Assembly: GCA_965249685.1 (NCBI GenBank)
Contig: CBDFMN010000003.1
Span: 620,001-684,000 of the forward strand
From: RH-AL1 sp965249685
GTDB taxonomy: Bacteria; Pseudomonadota; Alphaproteobacteria; Rhizobiales; Beijerinckiaceae
DNA length: 64,000 bases
Reading direction: 5' to 3'
Numbering within the stretch: position 1 is the first letter of the stretch; each line of letters opens with the position of its first letter. Below, piece by piece: positions 1-9,084 of the stretch. The translations under genes and the position numbers were made by a program. The notes under the pieces were generated by a model. The model was not told the origin of the DNA. It ran no database searches and saw nothing but the letters and a program-made list of their open reading frames with translations.

Positions 1-1
1 G

Positions 2-1282
2 ACCTTTCCGCCCCTCGTGTTCGCGGGCGAGGCGCGCAAGCTCAAGAAGCTGCTGGGCAAGGTCGCCGCGGGCGAGGCCTTCCTGCTCCAGGGCGGCGAC
101 TGCGCCGAAGCGTTTGCCGAACATGCCGCCGACAACATCCGCGACTTCTTCCGCGTCTTCCTGCAGATGGCGGTTGTCACGACCTTCGCCGCAGCCTCGC
201 CCGTGGTGAAGGTCGGCCGGGTCGCCGGCCAGTTCGCCAAGCCGCGCTCTGCGCCAACCGAGCGGATCGGCGACGTCGAGCTGCCGAGCTATCGCGGCGA
301 CATCGTCAACGGCATCGACTTCACGCCCGCCGCGCGCGTGCCGGACCCCCATCGCCAGCTCGACGCCTACCGCCAGTCCGCCGCGACGCTCAACCTGCTG
401 CGCGCCTTCGCGACCGGCGGCTACGCCAACCTGGAGAACGCGCACCGCTGGATGCTGGGCTTCGTCGCCGACAGTCCGCAATCGGCCCGCTATCAGGAGT
501 TGGCCGACCGCATCACCGAGACGCTAGGCTTCATGCGTGCCATCGGCCTCGACCCCGAGACCCATACGGAGCTGCGCCAGACGGAGTTCTGGACCTCGCA
601 CGAGGCGCTGCTGCTCGGCTTTGAGGAGGCGCTGACGCGCGTCGACTCGACGACCGGTGACTATTACGCCACCTCGGGTCACATGATCTGGGTTGGCGAC
701 CGGACACGCCAGCTCGACCATGCCCACGTCGAATACGCCCGTGGCGTGAAGAACCCGATCGGCCTGAAATGCGGCCCCTCGCTCGCGCCGGACGAGCTGA
801 TCCGGCTGATGGACGTGCTCGATCCGCAGAACGAGCCGGGACGGTTGACACTCATCTGCCGCTTCGGTGCGGACAAGGCGGCCGAGCACCTGCCCGCGCT
901 TCTGCGCGCCGTGAAGCGGGAGGGGCGGGCGGCCGTATGGTCCTGCGACCCCATGCATGGCAACACGATCAAGGCCTCCAGCGGCTACAAGACCCGGCCT
1001 TTCGAGCGCGTGATGAGCGAGATCCGCACTTTTTTTGCCGTCCATAACGCCGAAGGAACCTACGCGGGTGGCGTCCACCTGGAGATGACCGGCAAGGATG
1101 TTACGGAGTGCACCGGCGGCGCCCGCGCCATCAGCGACCTCGACTTGCACGACCGCTACCATACCTATTGCGACCCGCGGCTCAACGCCGAGCAGGCGAT
1201 CGAGGTGGCCTTCATGGTGGCGGAACTCCTCAAGAAGGAGCGGATCGCGCGCGGCCTGCCCGTGGTCCGCGCCGCCGAGTGA
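2..1282 (+). CDS. Class II 3-deoxy-7-phosphoheptulonate (DAHP) synthase, 5' partial
   Basis: Condenses phosphoenolpyruvate and erythrose-4-phosphate, the first step of the shikimate pathway. The reading frame is open to the left edge, so the N terminus (roughly 30-40 residues by comparison with about 460 for the family) lies outside the window; the in-frame GTG at 17 is internal. The plant/Mycobacterium-type (class II) fold is recognisable from QGGDCAEAF (metal-binding Cys), DPMHGNT (His), HLEMTG (Glu) and YCDPRLNAEQA (Asp), so all four metal ligands appear present. The stop overlaps the gltX start as TGATG, suggesting co-transcription and coupling. The family assignment is firm; which aromatic amino acids regulate it cannot be read from the sequence. 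Confidence 0.95.
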   Translation, partial: TFPPLVFAGEARKLKKLLGKVAAGEAFLLQGGDCAEAFAEHAADNIRDFFRVFLQMAVVTTFAAASPVVKVGRVAGQFAKPRSAPTERIGDVELPSYRGDIVNGIDFTPAARVPDPHRQLDAYRQSAATLNLLRAFATGGYANLENAHRWMLGFVADSPQSARYQELADRITETLGFMRAIGLDPETHTELRQTEFWTSHEALLLGFEEALTRVDSTTGDYYATSGHMIWVGDRTRQLDHAHVEYARGVKNPIGLKCGPSLAPDELIRLMDVLDPQNEPGRLTLICRFGADKAAEHLPALLRAVKREGRAAVWSCDPMHGNTIKASSGYKTRPFERVMSEIRTFFAVHNAEGTYAGGVHLEMTGKDVTECTGGARAISDLDLHDRYHTYCDPRLNAEQAIEVAFMVAELLKKERIARGLPVVRAAE

Positions 1283-2631
1283 TGGGCACCGCGCCGGTCG
1301 TCCGCTTTGCGCCCTCGCCGACGGGGCGCATCCACCTTGGCAACGCGCGGACCGCGCTGCTCAACGCACTATTCGCACGTCGCCGCGGCGGTTCTTTCAT
1401 CCTGCGGTTCGACGATACCGACGCGGAGCGCTCACGGCAGGACTTCGCCGACTCGATCGTCCTCGACCTCGATTGGCTTGGTATTCCGCCGGACCTGACG
1501 GTGCGGCAGTCGGACCGATATCCGCTCTATGCGGCGGCAGCGGAGCGGCTGAAAGCCGCGGGACGGCTGTATCCGGCCTACGAGAGCGCCGAGGAACTCG
1601 ATCGCCGCCGCAAGCGCCAACAGGCGCGCGGCCTGCCGCCGGTCTACGATCGCGCGGCGCTGGCGCTCTCTGTCGATGACCGCGAGCGGCTCGAAGCCGA
1701 GGGCCGGCGCCCTCATTGGCGGTTTCGCCTCGACAGCGAGGTGGTGACCTGGACCGATCTCGTGCGCGGCGGAAGCCGCATCGATTGCGCGTCCTTGTCC
1801 GATCCCGTCCTCATCCGCGAAGACGGCACCTACCTCTACACGCTGCCCTCCGTCGTGGACGACATCGACCTCGGTATCACCCACGTGATCCGCGGCGAGG
1901 ACCATGTCACCAACACGGCCGTGCAGGTGCAGCTTTTTGAAATCCTCGGGGGTGCGGTGCCGCGCTTCGGCCACCATAACCTGCTCACGTCCACGAGCGG
2001 GGAAGGCTTGTCGAAACGCTCCGGCGCGCTCTCCGTCGCCGGGCTGCGGGAGGCGGGCATCGAAACGCTGGCCGTCGCGGCGCTGGCGGTGCTCACGGGA
2101 TCGTCCGATGCGGTGCGGCCCGTCGACGACCTCGCCAGCCTGACAACGATTGCCGACCTCTCGCACATCTCGCGCAATCCAGCGCGCTTCGACCCGGCAG
2201 AACTCGCTGCGCTCTCCGCACGGACGCTGCATGGCCTTGCCTTTCCGGCGGTTTCGGCGCGGCTCGCGGCGGCGGGCATCGCCGGTCCGCAGGCCGAGCC
2301 GTTCTGGCTCGCCGTACGCGGCAATCTCGAGACCTTTGCCGAGGTGACCCGCTGGTGGCAAGTCGTCGAGGGGCCGGTCGCTCCCTCGATGGAAGATCCG
2401 GCCTTCCTTGCGGCGGCCGAGGCCCTGTTGCCGCCGGAACCCTGGGACGGGCAGGTTTGGATGACCTGGACCGCGCAGGTGAAGGCGTCGAGCGGCCGCA
2501 AGGGCAGGGCGTTGTTCCACCCGCTCAGGCTCGCCTTGACCGGCAGCGACACCGGCCCGGACCTTGCCGCGCTGCTTCCCTTGATCGGCCGCGCTAGAGC
2601 TTCGGCCCGACTGTGCGGACGCGCCGGGTAA
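1282..2631 (+). CDS. gltX: Glutamyl-tRNA synthetase
   Basis: Charges tRNA-Glu, and possibly tRNA-Gln for GatCAB amidation, in the cytosol. The start at 1282 overlaps the upstream stop and gives 449 residues beginning just ahead of the class I motif RFAPSPTG; the HIGH box reads HLGN at residues 18-21 and the KMSKS box reads LSKRS near residue 243. Alphaproteobacteria often carry two gltX paralogues, and the 449-residue length would suit the shorter type, but a second copy cannot be seen here. The 3' end runs 38 bp into the convergent DUF2865 gene, and the shared segment still encodes the synthetase C terminus. Confidence 0.95.
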   Translation: MGTAPVVRFAPSPTGRIHLGNARTALLNALFARRRGGSFILRFDDTDAERSRQDFADSIVLDLDWLGIPPDLTVRQSDRYPLYAAAAERLKAAGRLYPAYESAEELDRRRKRQQARGLPPVYDRAALALSVDDRERLEAEGRRPHWRFRLDSEVVTWTDLVRGGSRIDCASLSDPVLIREDGTYLYTLPSVVDDIDLGITHVIRGEDHVTNTAVQVQLFEILGGAVPRFGHHNLLTSTSGEGLSKRSGALSVAGLREAGIETLAVAALAVLTGSSDAVRPVDDLASLTTIADLSHISRNPARFDPAELAALSARTLHGLAFPAVSARLAAAGIAGPQAEPFWLAVRGNLETFAEVTRWWQVVEGPVAPSMEDPAFLAAAEALLPPEPWDGQVWMTWTAQVKASSGRKGRALFHPLRLALTGSDTGPDLAALLPLIGRARASARLCGRAG

Positions 2632-3703
2632 CGCCATCGGGCCCTGTCACGTCGTCCGCCTGGCCGGTGGGCGACCTTACGTCGGCGGCGGTCCCCAGCG
2701 CGGCCGAAGGCGCCGGTGCGTTGAGGAGCGAGGCGCGGGCCTTGGCGTCCAGCTTGGGCCGCGACATCTCGGCCGCCTTCTCCGGTGTCACTAGGATGTC
2801 GCCCTTGCGCTGGTTGCCGAGGATGCCTTCAGCGCCTGCCAAGGCCTCCGCCCAGGTCTTGTTGGCCGGCCGGCAGGTGCAGGCGGAATCGAAGGACTTC
2901 TGGAACTTGAGCGCGTTCGGCAGTTCCATGTAGGGCGTGCCGTCGAGGCTTACGGCCGTCTTGATCTCGCTGTTCGGGTTGCGGGTGTAGACCGCCACCG
3001 GCGTGTTCGGGCACAGCGCCGCGCAGAGTTCGTTGAGCGTGTCGCCGCCGTGGCGCGACGACATGTTCATCGGGAAGAATCCCCCATCGCAGGTCCTTAC
3101 GCAGACCGCCTGCGAACCGCCGCGTGCCCCGCTCACGCCGTCTCCGCCGTCCTCGTCGGCGCTGTCCCTTGGCACGGCCTGAGGAATGGCGGCCGGAGGC
3201 GCCTGCCGCTGCTCCTCGCCGCCGCCGAATAGGGATTCGAAGAAGCCGCGCTGCCGCGGGGGTGGTTGGAGCCCGGCGCTCTGCTGGCCGCCGCGGCAAT
3301 AGGCATTGAACCGGGCCACAAGTTCGTCGCGGTTGCCGCCGCCTTGCGCGAGGCTGGCTTGGAGCTGCGAGATCCGCGCGTTGAGACCGCCGCATTGCTG
3401 GGGGGGCGCGCCGCCAAAGAAGAGGAATTGCTGCCGGTCGCACCCGATCTGGCGCGCATAAGCGACCGAGCGGGCAAGCTCCGCGCTCGCTTTCTGGCCG
3501 CCGCCGCTCCGTCCGCCGCCCGCGATCTGCTGCTGAAGGCGGGCGCAATCGACGCCCTGCGCCAAAGCTGCGCCGGCGAAAGCGCCGGCGAGACCGAGGC
3601 CGAGGCCGACCCGCCACGCCATGCCGCGGAGCCACGCCGCCCTAGGGCGCGCGGAGGGCCCTACACTGGAAGGGCGAAACGGGGTGTCGGAAGAAAGATG
3701 CAT
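2594..3703 (-). CDS. DUF2865 domain-containing exported protein
   Basis: 369 residues. An N-terminal hydrophobic segment (about residues 28-50, ending ALAQG) looks like a signal peptide, and the rest is a cysteine-containing, proline- and glycine-rich protein of the DUF2865 family found in Hyphomicrobiales. The middle is low complexity; the conserved part (about residues 195-285) has CVRTCDGG, an LCAALCP segment and CTCRPA, suggesting disulfides in the periplasm. Function is unknown. The start at 3703 has a GAGG upstream; ATG 3622, just before the hydrophobic segment, is the alternative. Its end overlaps gltX by 38 bp. Confidence 0.8.
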   Translation of the reverse strand: MHLSSDTPFRPSSVGPSARPRAAWLRGMAWRVGLGLGLAGAFAGAALAQGVDCARLQQQIAGGGRSGGGQKASAELARSVAYARQIGCDRQQFLFFGGAPPQQCGGLNARISQLQASLAQGGGNRDELVARFNAYCRGGQQSAGLQPPPRQRGFFESLFGGGEEQRQAPPAAIPQAVPRDSADEDGGDGVSGARGGSQAVCVRTCDGGFFPMNMSSRHGGDTLNELCAALCPNTPVAVYTRNPNSEIKTAVSLDGTPYMELPNALKFQKSFDSACTCRPANKTWAEALAGAEGILGNQRKGDILVTPEKAAEMSRPKLDAKARASLLNAPAPSAALGTAADVRSPTGQADDVTGPDGVTRRVRTVGPKL

Positions 3704-3859
3704 TCATGCCTCGGCATTGCCGGCGACCGCCCACGTCCGGCGCGGCAGCAACCCGCCGCCGGACTGGCGTCGCGGCTACGTTCGCCTATGACCATCGCTT
3801 CGTGGTGCAAACAAGGCTTGGTGAAAGCCTGGCGAGATTTGCGCGCGCGCATGCCCCTT

Positions 3860-3888
3860 TTGCAACACTGGCGCGTGGCCCATATATC
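3860..3888 (+). promoter_or_regulatory. Predicted sigma70-type promoter of creA
   Basis: TTGCAA (3860-3865), a 17-bp spacer and TATATC (3883-3888) match the housekeeping -35/-10 pattern at 4 of 6 bases each with ideal spacing. Transcription would start near 3895, about 40 bp before the creA ATG, and a good GGGGAGGA ribosome site lies in between. Sequence prediction only. Confidence 0.5.
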
Positions 3889-3935
3889 GGCCGCCCCGCG
3901 CGATGCGTGGGGAGATTGCATAGGGGAGGATCGGC

Positions 3936-4463
3936 ATGACGGGATCGTACCGTGGGATTGGCTTCGTGGCGCTGACCCTCCTTTGTCTCGCAAGTCTGGT
4001 CGCCAGGGCGGCCGACGGCGATCCTGACCTCATCTTCCGCGAATCGACCCGATTCCGGTTGATGACACCCAACGATAAGCTCGCGACCTATGCGATCGAC
4101 GATCCCGCGGTGGCGGGCGTTGCCTGTTACTACACCGTCCCCGAGAAGGGTGGCCTCTCCGGCGCGTTCGGCCTGGCGGAGCAAGCCTCGGACGTTTCGC
4201 TCGCATGCCGGCAATACGGTGAGATCAGGTTCAAGGAAAAGTTCGCGCAGGGCGACACCGTCTTTTCCGAACGCCGCTCGGTCTTTTTCAAACACATGCA
4301 GATTGTGCGCGGCTGCGACCCCAAGCGTAACGTGCTCGTCTACATGGTCTACACCGATAAATTAATCGACGGCTCGCCGAAGAACTCGACCTCGACCGTG
4401 CCCGTGCAGCCCTGGGTCGGCAGCACCCAAGTGCAGCGCTGCGGCGATTTCGCGAAAAGCTGA
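3936..4463 (+). CDS. creA: CreA family exported protein
   Basis: 175 residues with a signal peptide (residues 1 to about 25, ending VARAADG). The mature part closely resembles E. coli CreA: a DDPAVAGVACYY segment, the SLACRQYG motif, a central KRNVLVYMVYTDKLIDGSP segment and a VPVQPW tail. Three cysteines remain in the mature protein. CreA is a widespread periplasmic protein whose biochemical role is unknown; in E. coli it sits beside the creBCD regulators, but no two-component genes are nearby here. It has its own predicted promoter and a strong ribosome site (GGGGAGGA, 8 bp before ATG). Confidence 0.88.
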   Translation: MTGSYRGIGFVALTLLCLASLVARAADGDPDLIFRESTRFRLMTPNDKLATYAIDDPAVAGVACYYTVPEKGGLSGAFGLAEQASDVSLACRQYGEIRFKEKFAQGDTVFSERRSVFFKHMQIVRGCDPKRNVLVYMVYTDKLIDGSPKNSTSTVPVQPWVGSTQVQRCGDFAKS

Positions 4464-4467
4464 TGCG

Positions 4468-4497
4468 AAAACGCCGGCGCGAAAGGCGCCGGCGCTT
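4468..4497. terminator. Bidirectional intrinsic terminator between creA and a small convergent gene
   Basis: A perfect 9-bp GC stem, CGCCGGCGC (4472-4480) with GCGCCGGCG (4486-4494), encloses a GAAAG loop between two convergent genes. On the minus strand it is followed by TTTT (4471-4468), so it best suits the small gene ending at 4513; on the plus strand the tail is a weaker CTTC. Confidence 0.65.
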
Positions 4498-4512
4498 CAC
4501 GATCGAGAGGCC

Positions 4513-4731
4513 CTACTTCGGCTGCTGACCCTGCTGCGCCGCCGCCTGCTTCTTGGAGGCGTTATGGTGGCCGATGGCGCAACCGGCTGCCGCACCCATC
4601 TTACCGTGGCCTGCCATGTGACCGGCCACGCCGCCCACGATCGCGCCCTTGATGCAGCCCGCCGCGTCCGCCGCGCCAGCCGTCGCGAGCGCGCCAACCG
4701 CGATCATGACCGTCGCAAAAATCGTCTTCAT
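4513..4731 (-). CDS. Small exported glycine-zipper protein
   Basis: 72 residues: a signal peptide (about residues 1-23, ending GAADAAG), then a short hydrophobic glycine-rich stretch (GAIVGGVAGHMAGHGKMG) of glycine-zipper type, then a charged Gln-rich tail. Two cysteines remain in the mature part, but there is no clear lipobox. Three possible start codons read ATG-GTG-ATG at 4737-4729; the GGAGGA touches the first and sits about 6 bp before the ATG at 4731, so 4731 is preferred. Glycine-zipper proteins usually associate with envelope membranes; nothing more specific can be said. Confidence 0.65.
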   Translation of the reverse strand: MKTIFATVMIAVGALATAGAADAAGCIKGAIVGGVAGHMAGHGKMGAAAGCAIGHHNASKKQAAAQQGQQPK

Positions 4732-4794
4732 CACCATTCCTCCGTTGCTTGGTCTCCCAATCTCCGACGGACGCGTAACGTTCCAAGGCGAAGC

Positions 4795-5139
4795 TTAAGG
4801 CTTCGTCGTCTCCGAACAGTTCACGATGAAGGAGCCGGGCTCGAACTTGGGGGCGGGCCCCTCCTTCAGCGAAGCGGTGACGTCGTCGGCTCGCCCGAAA
4901 GACAGGGATGCCGCCATGCCATGCGCCTCGCACCAGGCATCGGCGATGACCTTGCCGCAGCTCTTGTTGCTGCCCAGGCAATCGTCGAATCCGTACCCGT
5001 CGGACGCGGGAATGACGATCATGTGGCGGTCGGCCTCGGCGCGCGCCTGGAACCGTGTGGCCGACAGCACCAGGAGCGCGGCCGCCAGGGTCAGGGCGAA
5101 CTGGAGAAGCTTGCGGTAATCAGCAAGAAGAGCAGACAT
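4795..5139 (-). CDS. Hypothetical exported cysteine-containing protein
   Basis: 114 residues. An N-terminal hydrophobic helix (about residues 12-33) acts as signal peptide or anchor. The remainder has four cysteines, in DDCLGSNKSCGK, ADAWCEAHG and IVNCSE, spaced as if to form two disulfides outside the cytoplasm. I know no functional domain for it. It is transcribed away from cysS and lies upstream of the small glycine-zipper gene on the same strand with a 63-bp gap, so the two may form a unit. Confidence 0.65.
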   Translation of the reverse strand: MSALLADYRKLLQFALTLAAALLVLSATRFQARAEADRHMIVIPASDGYGFDDCLGSNKSCGKVIADAWCEAHGMAASLSFGRADDVTASLKEGPAPKFEPGSFIVNCSETTKP

Positions 5140-5294
5140 GCGGGCGCTCGGGATGATTGACGTGAGGCTGGACCTTGCCCTCCCGCGTTTTAAGATGGAG
5201 TTAAGCCTGTGCCAGTCGCCAATGACCGCCGCGCTTGATGAGCCGCGTCGTCCATTGAACGCGCGGACGCCGCTATGCTGCCCGGAACAGGACG

Positions 5295-6626
5295 ATGGTG
5301 CTGCGCCTCTACAACACGCTGACCCGACGGAAAGAGACGTTCACGCCTCTCGATGCGGCCAACGTGCGCCTCTACGCCTGCGGACCGACGGTCTACGACC
5401 GGCTCCATATCGGCAACGGTCGCATGCTGATCGTCTTCGACGTGCTGTTCCGCGTGTTGCGCCACGCCTATGGCTCCGGCCATGTCACCTACGTCCGCAA
5501 CATCACTGACGTGGACGACAAGATCAACGCGCGGGCCGCCGAGCGCGGCGTGCCGATCCGGGTACTGACGGACGAGATGACCGCGATCTTCCACGGCGAC
5601 GCCAAGGCCCTCGGCTGCCTGCCGCCAAGCATCGAGCCGAGGGCGACCGACCATATAGAGCCCATGCTCGCCCTCATCGAGCGGCTGATCGAGCGTGGCC
5701 ACGCCTACGCCGCCGCTGGCCATGTGTTGTTCGACGTACCCTCTATGCCGGCCTACGGCCGTCTGGCCAACCGCTCCACGGACGAGATGATCGCCGGCGC
5801 GCGGGTGGAAGTCGCTCCTTACAAGCGCACCCCGACCGACTTCGTGCTTTGGAAGCCCTCGGCGGCACATGAGCCGGGTTGGGAGAGCCCGTGGGGTCGA
5901 GGGCGACCGGGATGGCACCTCGAATGCTCGGCCATGAGCTGGAAGCACCTGGGTGAGACCTTCGACATCCATGGCGGCGGCATCGACCTGCTGTTCCCCC
6001 ACCACGAAAACGAGATCGCGCAAAGCTGCTGCGCGTTCGGCCGCGATCTCATGGCACAGGTGTGGATGCACAACGGGCACCTTCAGGTCGAGGGTGAGAA
6101 GATGTCGAAAAGTCTCGGCAACTTCGTCACGATCCGCGATCTCTGGATGAGCCGCGACTTTGGGGGGCGGGCGTGGTCGGGCGATGCGCTGCGGTTGGCT
6201 ATGCTGCGGACCCACTACCGCCAGCCGATCGACTTCACGGTGCGGGCGCTGGAGGAAGCCGAGGCGACGCTGGCGGATTTCGCACGCGTCTACGGCGACG
6301 TGGAGGCCGGCCCACCCGGCAGCGCCTTCGTCGAAGCGCTGGCCGACGACCTCAACACGCCGCGCGCCCTGGCTGAACTCTATGCCTTGCGGTCCGGGGA
6401 CCCTTCGGCGCTGAAAGGCTCGCTAGCCCTACTCGGGTTTTCCTGCGTCGCGCCGGGCGACGCGGCGTTGTCGCCGGAGCTTGAGGCACTCCTCGCCCGA
6501 CGCAAAGCCGCTCGCGCGATCAAGGACTGGGCCGAGTCCGACCGCATCCGCGATGCGCTCGCCGCAATGGGAATCGCCGTCAAGGACAACAGGGATGGAT
6601 CCGTGAGTTGGGAAGCGAAACGATGA
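5295..6626 (+). CDS. cysS: Cysteinyl-tRNA synthetase
   Basis: 443 residues, normal for the family. The class I HIGH box reads HIGN at residues 38-41 and KMSKS is intact near residue 269. Zinc-binding positions are visible: Cys29 in YACGPTVYD, the Cys of GWHLECSAM and the His of FPHHENE. The C-terminal helical anticodon-binding region is present (AIKDWAESDRIRDALAAMGI). The stop overlaps the start of the downstream acetyltransferase by ATGA, so that gene is probably translationally coupled to cysS. Confidence 0.97.
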   Translation: MVLRLYNTLTRRKETFTPLDAANVRLYACGPTVYDRLHIGNGRMLIVFDVLFRVLRHAYGSGHVTYVRNITDVDDKINARAAERGVPIRVLTDEMTAIFHGDAKALGCLPPSIEPRATDHIEPMLALIERLIERGHAYAAAGHVLFDVPSMPAYGRLANRSTDEMIAGARVEVAPYKRTPTDFVLWKPSAAHEPGWESPWGRGRPGWHLECSAMSWKHLGETFDIHGGGIDLLFPHHENEIAQSCCAFGRDLMAQVWMHNGHLQVEGEKMSKSLGNFVTIRDLWMSRDFGGRAWSGDALRLAMLRTHYRQPIDFTVRALEEAEATLADFARVYGDVEAGPPGSAFVEALADDLNTPRALAELYALRSGDPSALKGSLALLGFSCVAPGDAALSPELEALLARRKAARAIKDWAESDRIRDALAAMGIAVKDNRDGSVSWEAKR

Positions 6627-7105
6627 GCGCCACCGCCTTTCCGAAGCCGGCCTTGCGGCCGATGCTACCAGCCGACGCCCCCCTCCTGGTGGTGATCTTC
6701 CAGGACAGCGTCGAGACCCTGGCGGAGGAGGATTACGACGTCGGGCAGCGCGCCGCTTGGGCGGCCCAGGCGGACGAGCCCGGCTTTCTCAACGGCTTGA
6801 CCTCGGCGCTGACGCTCGTCGCGACGGTCGGCGGTTCGCCTATCGGGTTCATCGCCATGGGAGCGGGCGGGACGCTCGCGCATCTCTACGTCCACCCGGC
6901 CGTGGCCCGGCAGGGCGTTGGCTCGCTGCTGTTCGAGGCGGTGGGCAAGCTTGCCGCCGCCCGCGGCATCAGGACGTTGACCGTGGATGCGAGCGACACG
7001 GCCAAACCCTTTTTCGAGTATAAAGGTTTTGTGGCGCAGCACCGCCAGACGGTGCAGCGCGGCGACACGTGGCTCGGCAACACGCGGATGACGAAGGCGC
7101 TCTAG
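6623..7105 (+). CDS. GNAT family N-acetyltransferase
   Basis: 160 residues. The GNAT core is visible: a first strand with LRPMLPADAPLL, a central strand GFIAMGAGGTLAHLYVHP and the acetyl-CoA loop RQGVGSLLFEAV (about residues 98-110), then TVDASDTAKPFFEYKGF typical of the C-terminal half. The substrate is unknown. The ATG at 6623 overlaps the cysS stop (ATGA); an ATG 15 bp upstream lies within cysS and has no better ribosome site. Its stop codon shares the palindrome CTAG with the stop of the convergent LOG gene. Confidence 0.85.
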   Translation: MSATAFPKPALRPMLPADAPLLVVIFQDSVETLAEEDYDVGQRAAWAAQADEPGFLNGLTSALTLVATVGGSPIGFIAMGAGGTLAHLYVHPAVARQGVGSLLFEAVGKLAAARGIRTLTVDASDTAKPFFEYKGFVAQHRQTVQRGDTWLGNTRMTKAL

Positions 7106-7734
7106 AAGCGTTCGTCCAGCGTCACCTGCGTCGTGCGCGCCGCTGCGGTCCGCAGCATCGGCAGGACGTCCTCGATGCGCTCGGCGACCATCGGGCGCAC
7201 GTCGAGCCGCGTGGGGATGAAACCCAGGTCGCGCATATGGTCCAGCAGGCCCAGCAACGGCCGCCAGAACCCGCCGATGTCCGCGATCAGGACCGGTTTC
7301 GTGTGCTGCCCGAGCTGGACCCAGGTCATCTGCTCGACGAGTTCCTCCAGCGTGCCGACGCCGCCCGGCAGCGCCACGAAGGCGTCCGCCTGCTCGAACA
7401 TCAGGCGTTTGCGGGTGTGCATGTCCGGCACCACGGTGAGTTCCTGGGCATCCCGTAGCATGGCGTCGTGGTCGGTCAGGAAACCGGGGATGATCCCGGT
7501 GACGCGTCCGCCGTGGGCGAGGACGGCCTGGGCAGTGGCGCCCATCAGGCCGCGTCCTCCGCCACCATAGACAAGGCCGATCCCGGCTTTCGCCATCGCC
7601 GCTCCCAGCTGCTCGGCGGCGGCCAGGAACTGCGGGTCCGTTCCGTCAGAGGAGCCGCAATACACGCAGATCGCGCGCAGCGATCCCGCTTCGCGCTTGC
7701 TCGCCGGCGGTATCGCCTGGTCTCTTTCTGGCAT
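7102..7734 (-). CDS. LOG family protein (cytokinin riboside 5'-monophosphate phosphoribohydrolase-like)
   Basis: 210 residues with a Rossmann-like fold. The first strand reads ICVYCGSS, then LVYGGGGRGLMGA, and the catalytic signature LPGGVGTLEE is intact. LOG proteins cleave the N-glycosidic bond of nucleotide 5'-monophosphates; the bacterial role is usually purine or AMP turnover rather than hormone synthesis. About 20 residues precede the fold and look disordered. It converges on the upstream acetyltransferase with a 4-bp overlap and diverges from the LysM gene. Confidence 0.88.
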   Translation of the reverse strand: MPERDQAIPPASKREAGSLRAICVYCGSSDGTDPQFLAAAEQLGAAMAKAGIGLVYGGGGRGLMGATAQAVLAHGGRVTGIIPGFLTDHDAMLRDAQELTVVPDMHTRKRLMFEQADAFVALPGGVGTLEELVEQMTWVQLGQHTKPVLIADIGGFWRPLLGLLDHMRDLGFIPTRLDVRPMVAERIEDVLPMLRTAAARTTQVTLDERF

Positions 7735-7848
7735 TGTGATCCTTTCGGCTGATGCTGTGAACCTAATGTGGCAAGGCCTTGGTAAGCCGCGACAAATGTG
7801 GAACTATGCTGGTTGGCGGCGGCCTTCGCGGGCGAGAGGATAGGGCAC

Positions 7849-9084
7849 TTGCTCACGACATCGAAAAAGTGGGCGATCGTCACCGGCTTCGCCGTTGTCT
7901 TCATGGCCCTCGCCTTTGGTGCCTTGCGGTCGGTGCCGGGTGGACCCATGCTCTCCCTCGTCGATCGGCCGGCCGCATCGCCGCCCCAACCGTCCACGGC
8001 CGCGGCCCCTCCGCATCCGCCCAAGCCGATGGCGTTGCAACGCGTGCCGGGCTCCGCGCCGGAGTCGACCGCCGAGTTGGAGCCGAAGGGTATGGCCGAG
8101 GTCAAGCCGTCATCACCGCCGCAAGCGCAACCGCCTCGTTTCGACGTGGTCCGCGTCGAGCCGAGCGGCGAGATGGTCCTCGCGGGGCAGGGCGCACCAG
8201 ACACGATTGTCGCCCTGGTCGGCGGCGGCCAGGTGTTGGCCGAGGTACGCGCGGACGCCGGTGGTCATTTCGCCATGCTGCCGCCTCCCTTGAAGGCCGG
8301 CGACTATGCCCTGACGCTGCGACAATCAACCCAGGGCGCCGCGCCTGTCTCATCCGCGCAGAGCGTCGCTGTCTCCATTCCCGCGCGGGGTAAGGGCGCC
8401 GTCGTTGTCGCCTTGGCGGAGCCCGGCGCGCCCACCAGGTTGCTCTCCGCGCCTCCGCTCGCCCGCGGCGTTGCCGCTCCGCCTCCCGATCGTCCGTCCG
8501 CGAAGGATCAGCCCCTCGTCGTGCGGTCCGTGGAATTGGAGAACGGCAGCGGCTTCTACGCCACGGGGGCTGCGGCGCCAGGCACCAAGCTCCGCGTCTA
8601 TCTCAACAACAGCCACCTCGCCGATGTCGCCGCTTCGGCTGACGGGCAGTGGTCCGTGAAGATCCGCCGCGGCCTCACCGGGGGCCATTATGTGGTGCGC
8701 GCCGACAGCGCCAATGAGGGAGCGGCGGTGACCGCACGCGCCGAAGTCCCCTTCGACGTGCCCCCTGGCATGGCCGATGTCGGGCCAGTGGCGCGCACCC
8801 CGCGGCTTACGCCGGACTCGCGAGCGCCCCAGCCTACCTCGCCGACGGGCGACGTGGCCGCGAACCCGTTCCCTCCGAACACCTCGTCCGCGACGAACGC
8901 CGTCATTGAGGAGGTCAGCACCGCAGCCGTGCGATCGGGCGATAACCTGTGGGATATCAGCCGGGTTCGGCTGGGACAGGGGCGTCGCTACACGCGTATC
9001 TACGCCGCCAACGCCACGCAGATCCGCGACCCCCGCCTGATCTATCCCGGCCAGGTCTTCGTGCTTCCCGCGCCGGGCGACTGA
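7849..9084 (+). CDS. LysM domain cell-envelope protein
   Basis: 411 residues from a TTG start at 7849, which follows AGAGGATAGGG and gives a Lys-Lys flanked transmembrane anchor (about residues 6-26). An upstream GTG at 7798 would add 17 residues. After the anchor comes a Pro/Ala-rich linker, then two Ig-like or carboxypeptidase-regulatory-like beta modules (FDVVRVEPSGEMVLAGQG and VRSVELENGSGFYATG), another linker and a C-terminal LysM domain (SGDNLWDISR to IYPGQVFVLP). LysM binds peptidoglycan glycan strands, so the protein probably tethers the inner membrane to the wall. Its partner is unknown. Confidence 0.85.
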   Translation: MLTTSKKWAIVTGFAVVFMALAFGALRSVPGGPMLSLVDRPAASPPQPSTAAAPPHPPKPMALQRVPGSAPESTAELEPKGMAEVKPSSPPQAQPPRFDVVRVEPSGEMVLAGQGAPDTIVALVGGGQVLAEVRADAGGHFAMLPPPLKAGDYALTLRQSTQGAAPVSSAQSVAVSIPARGKGAVVVALAEPGAPTRLLSAPPLARGVAAPPPDRPSAKDQPLVVRSVELENGSGFYATGAAAPGTKLRVYLNNSHLADVAASADGQWSVKIRRGLTGGHYVVRADSANEGAAVTARAEVPFDVPPGMADVGPVARTPRLTPDSRAPQPTSPTGDVAANPFPPNTSSATNAVIEEVSTAAVRSGDNLWDISRVRLGQGRRYTRIYAANATQIRDPRLIYPGQVFVLPAPGD

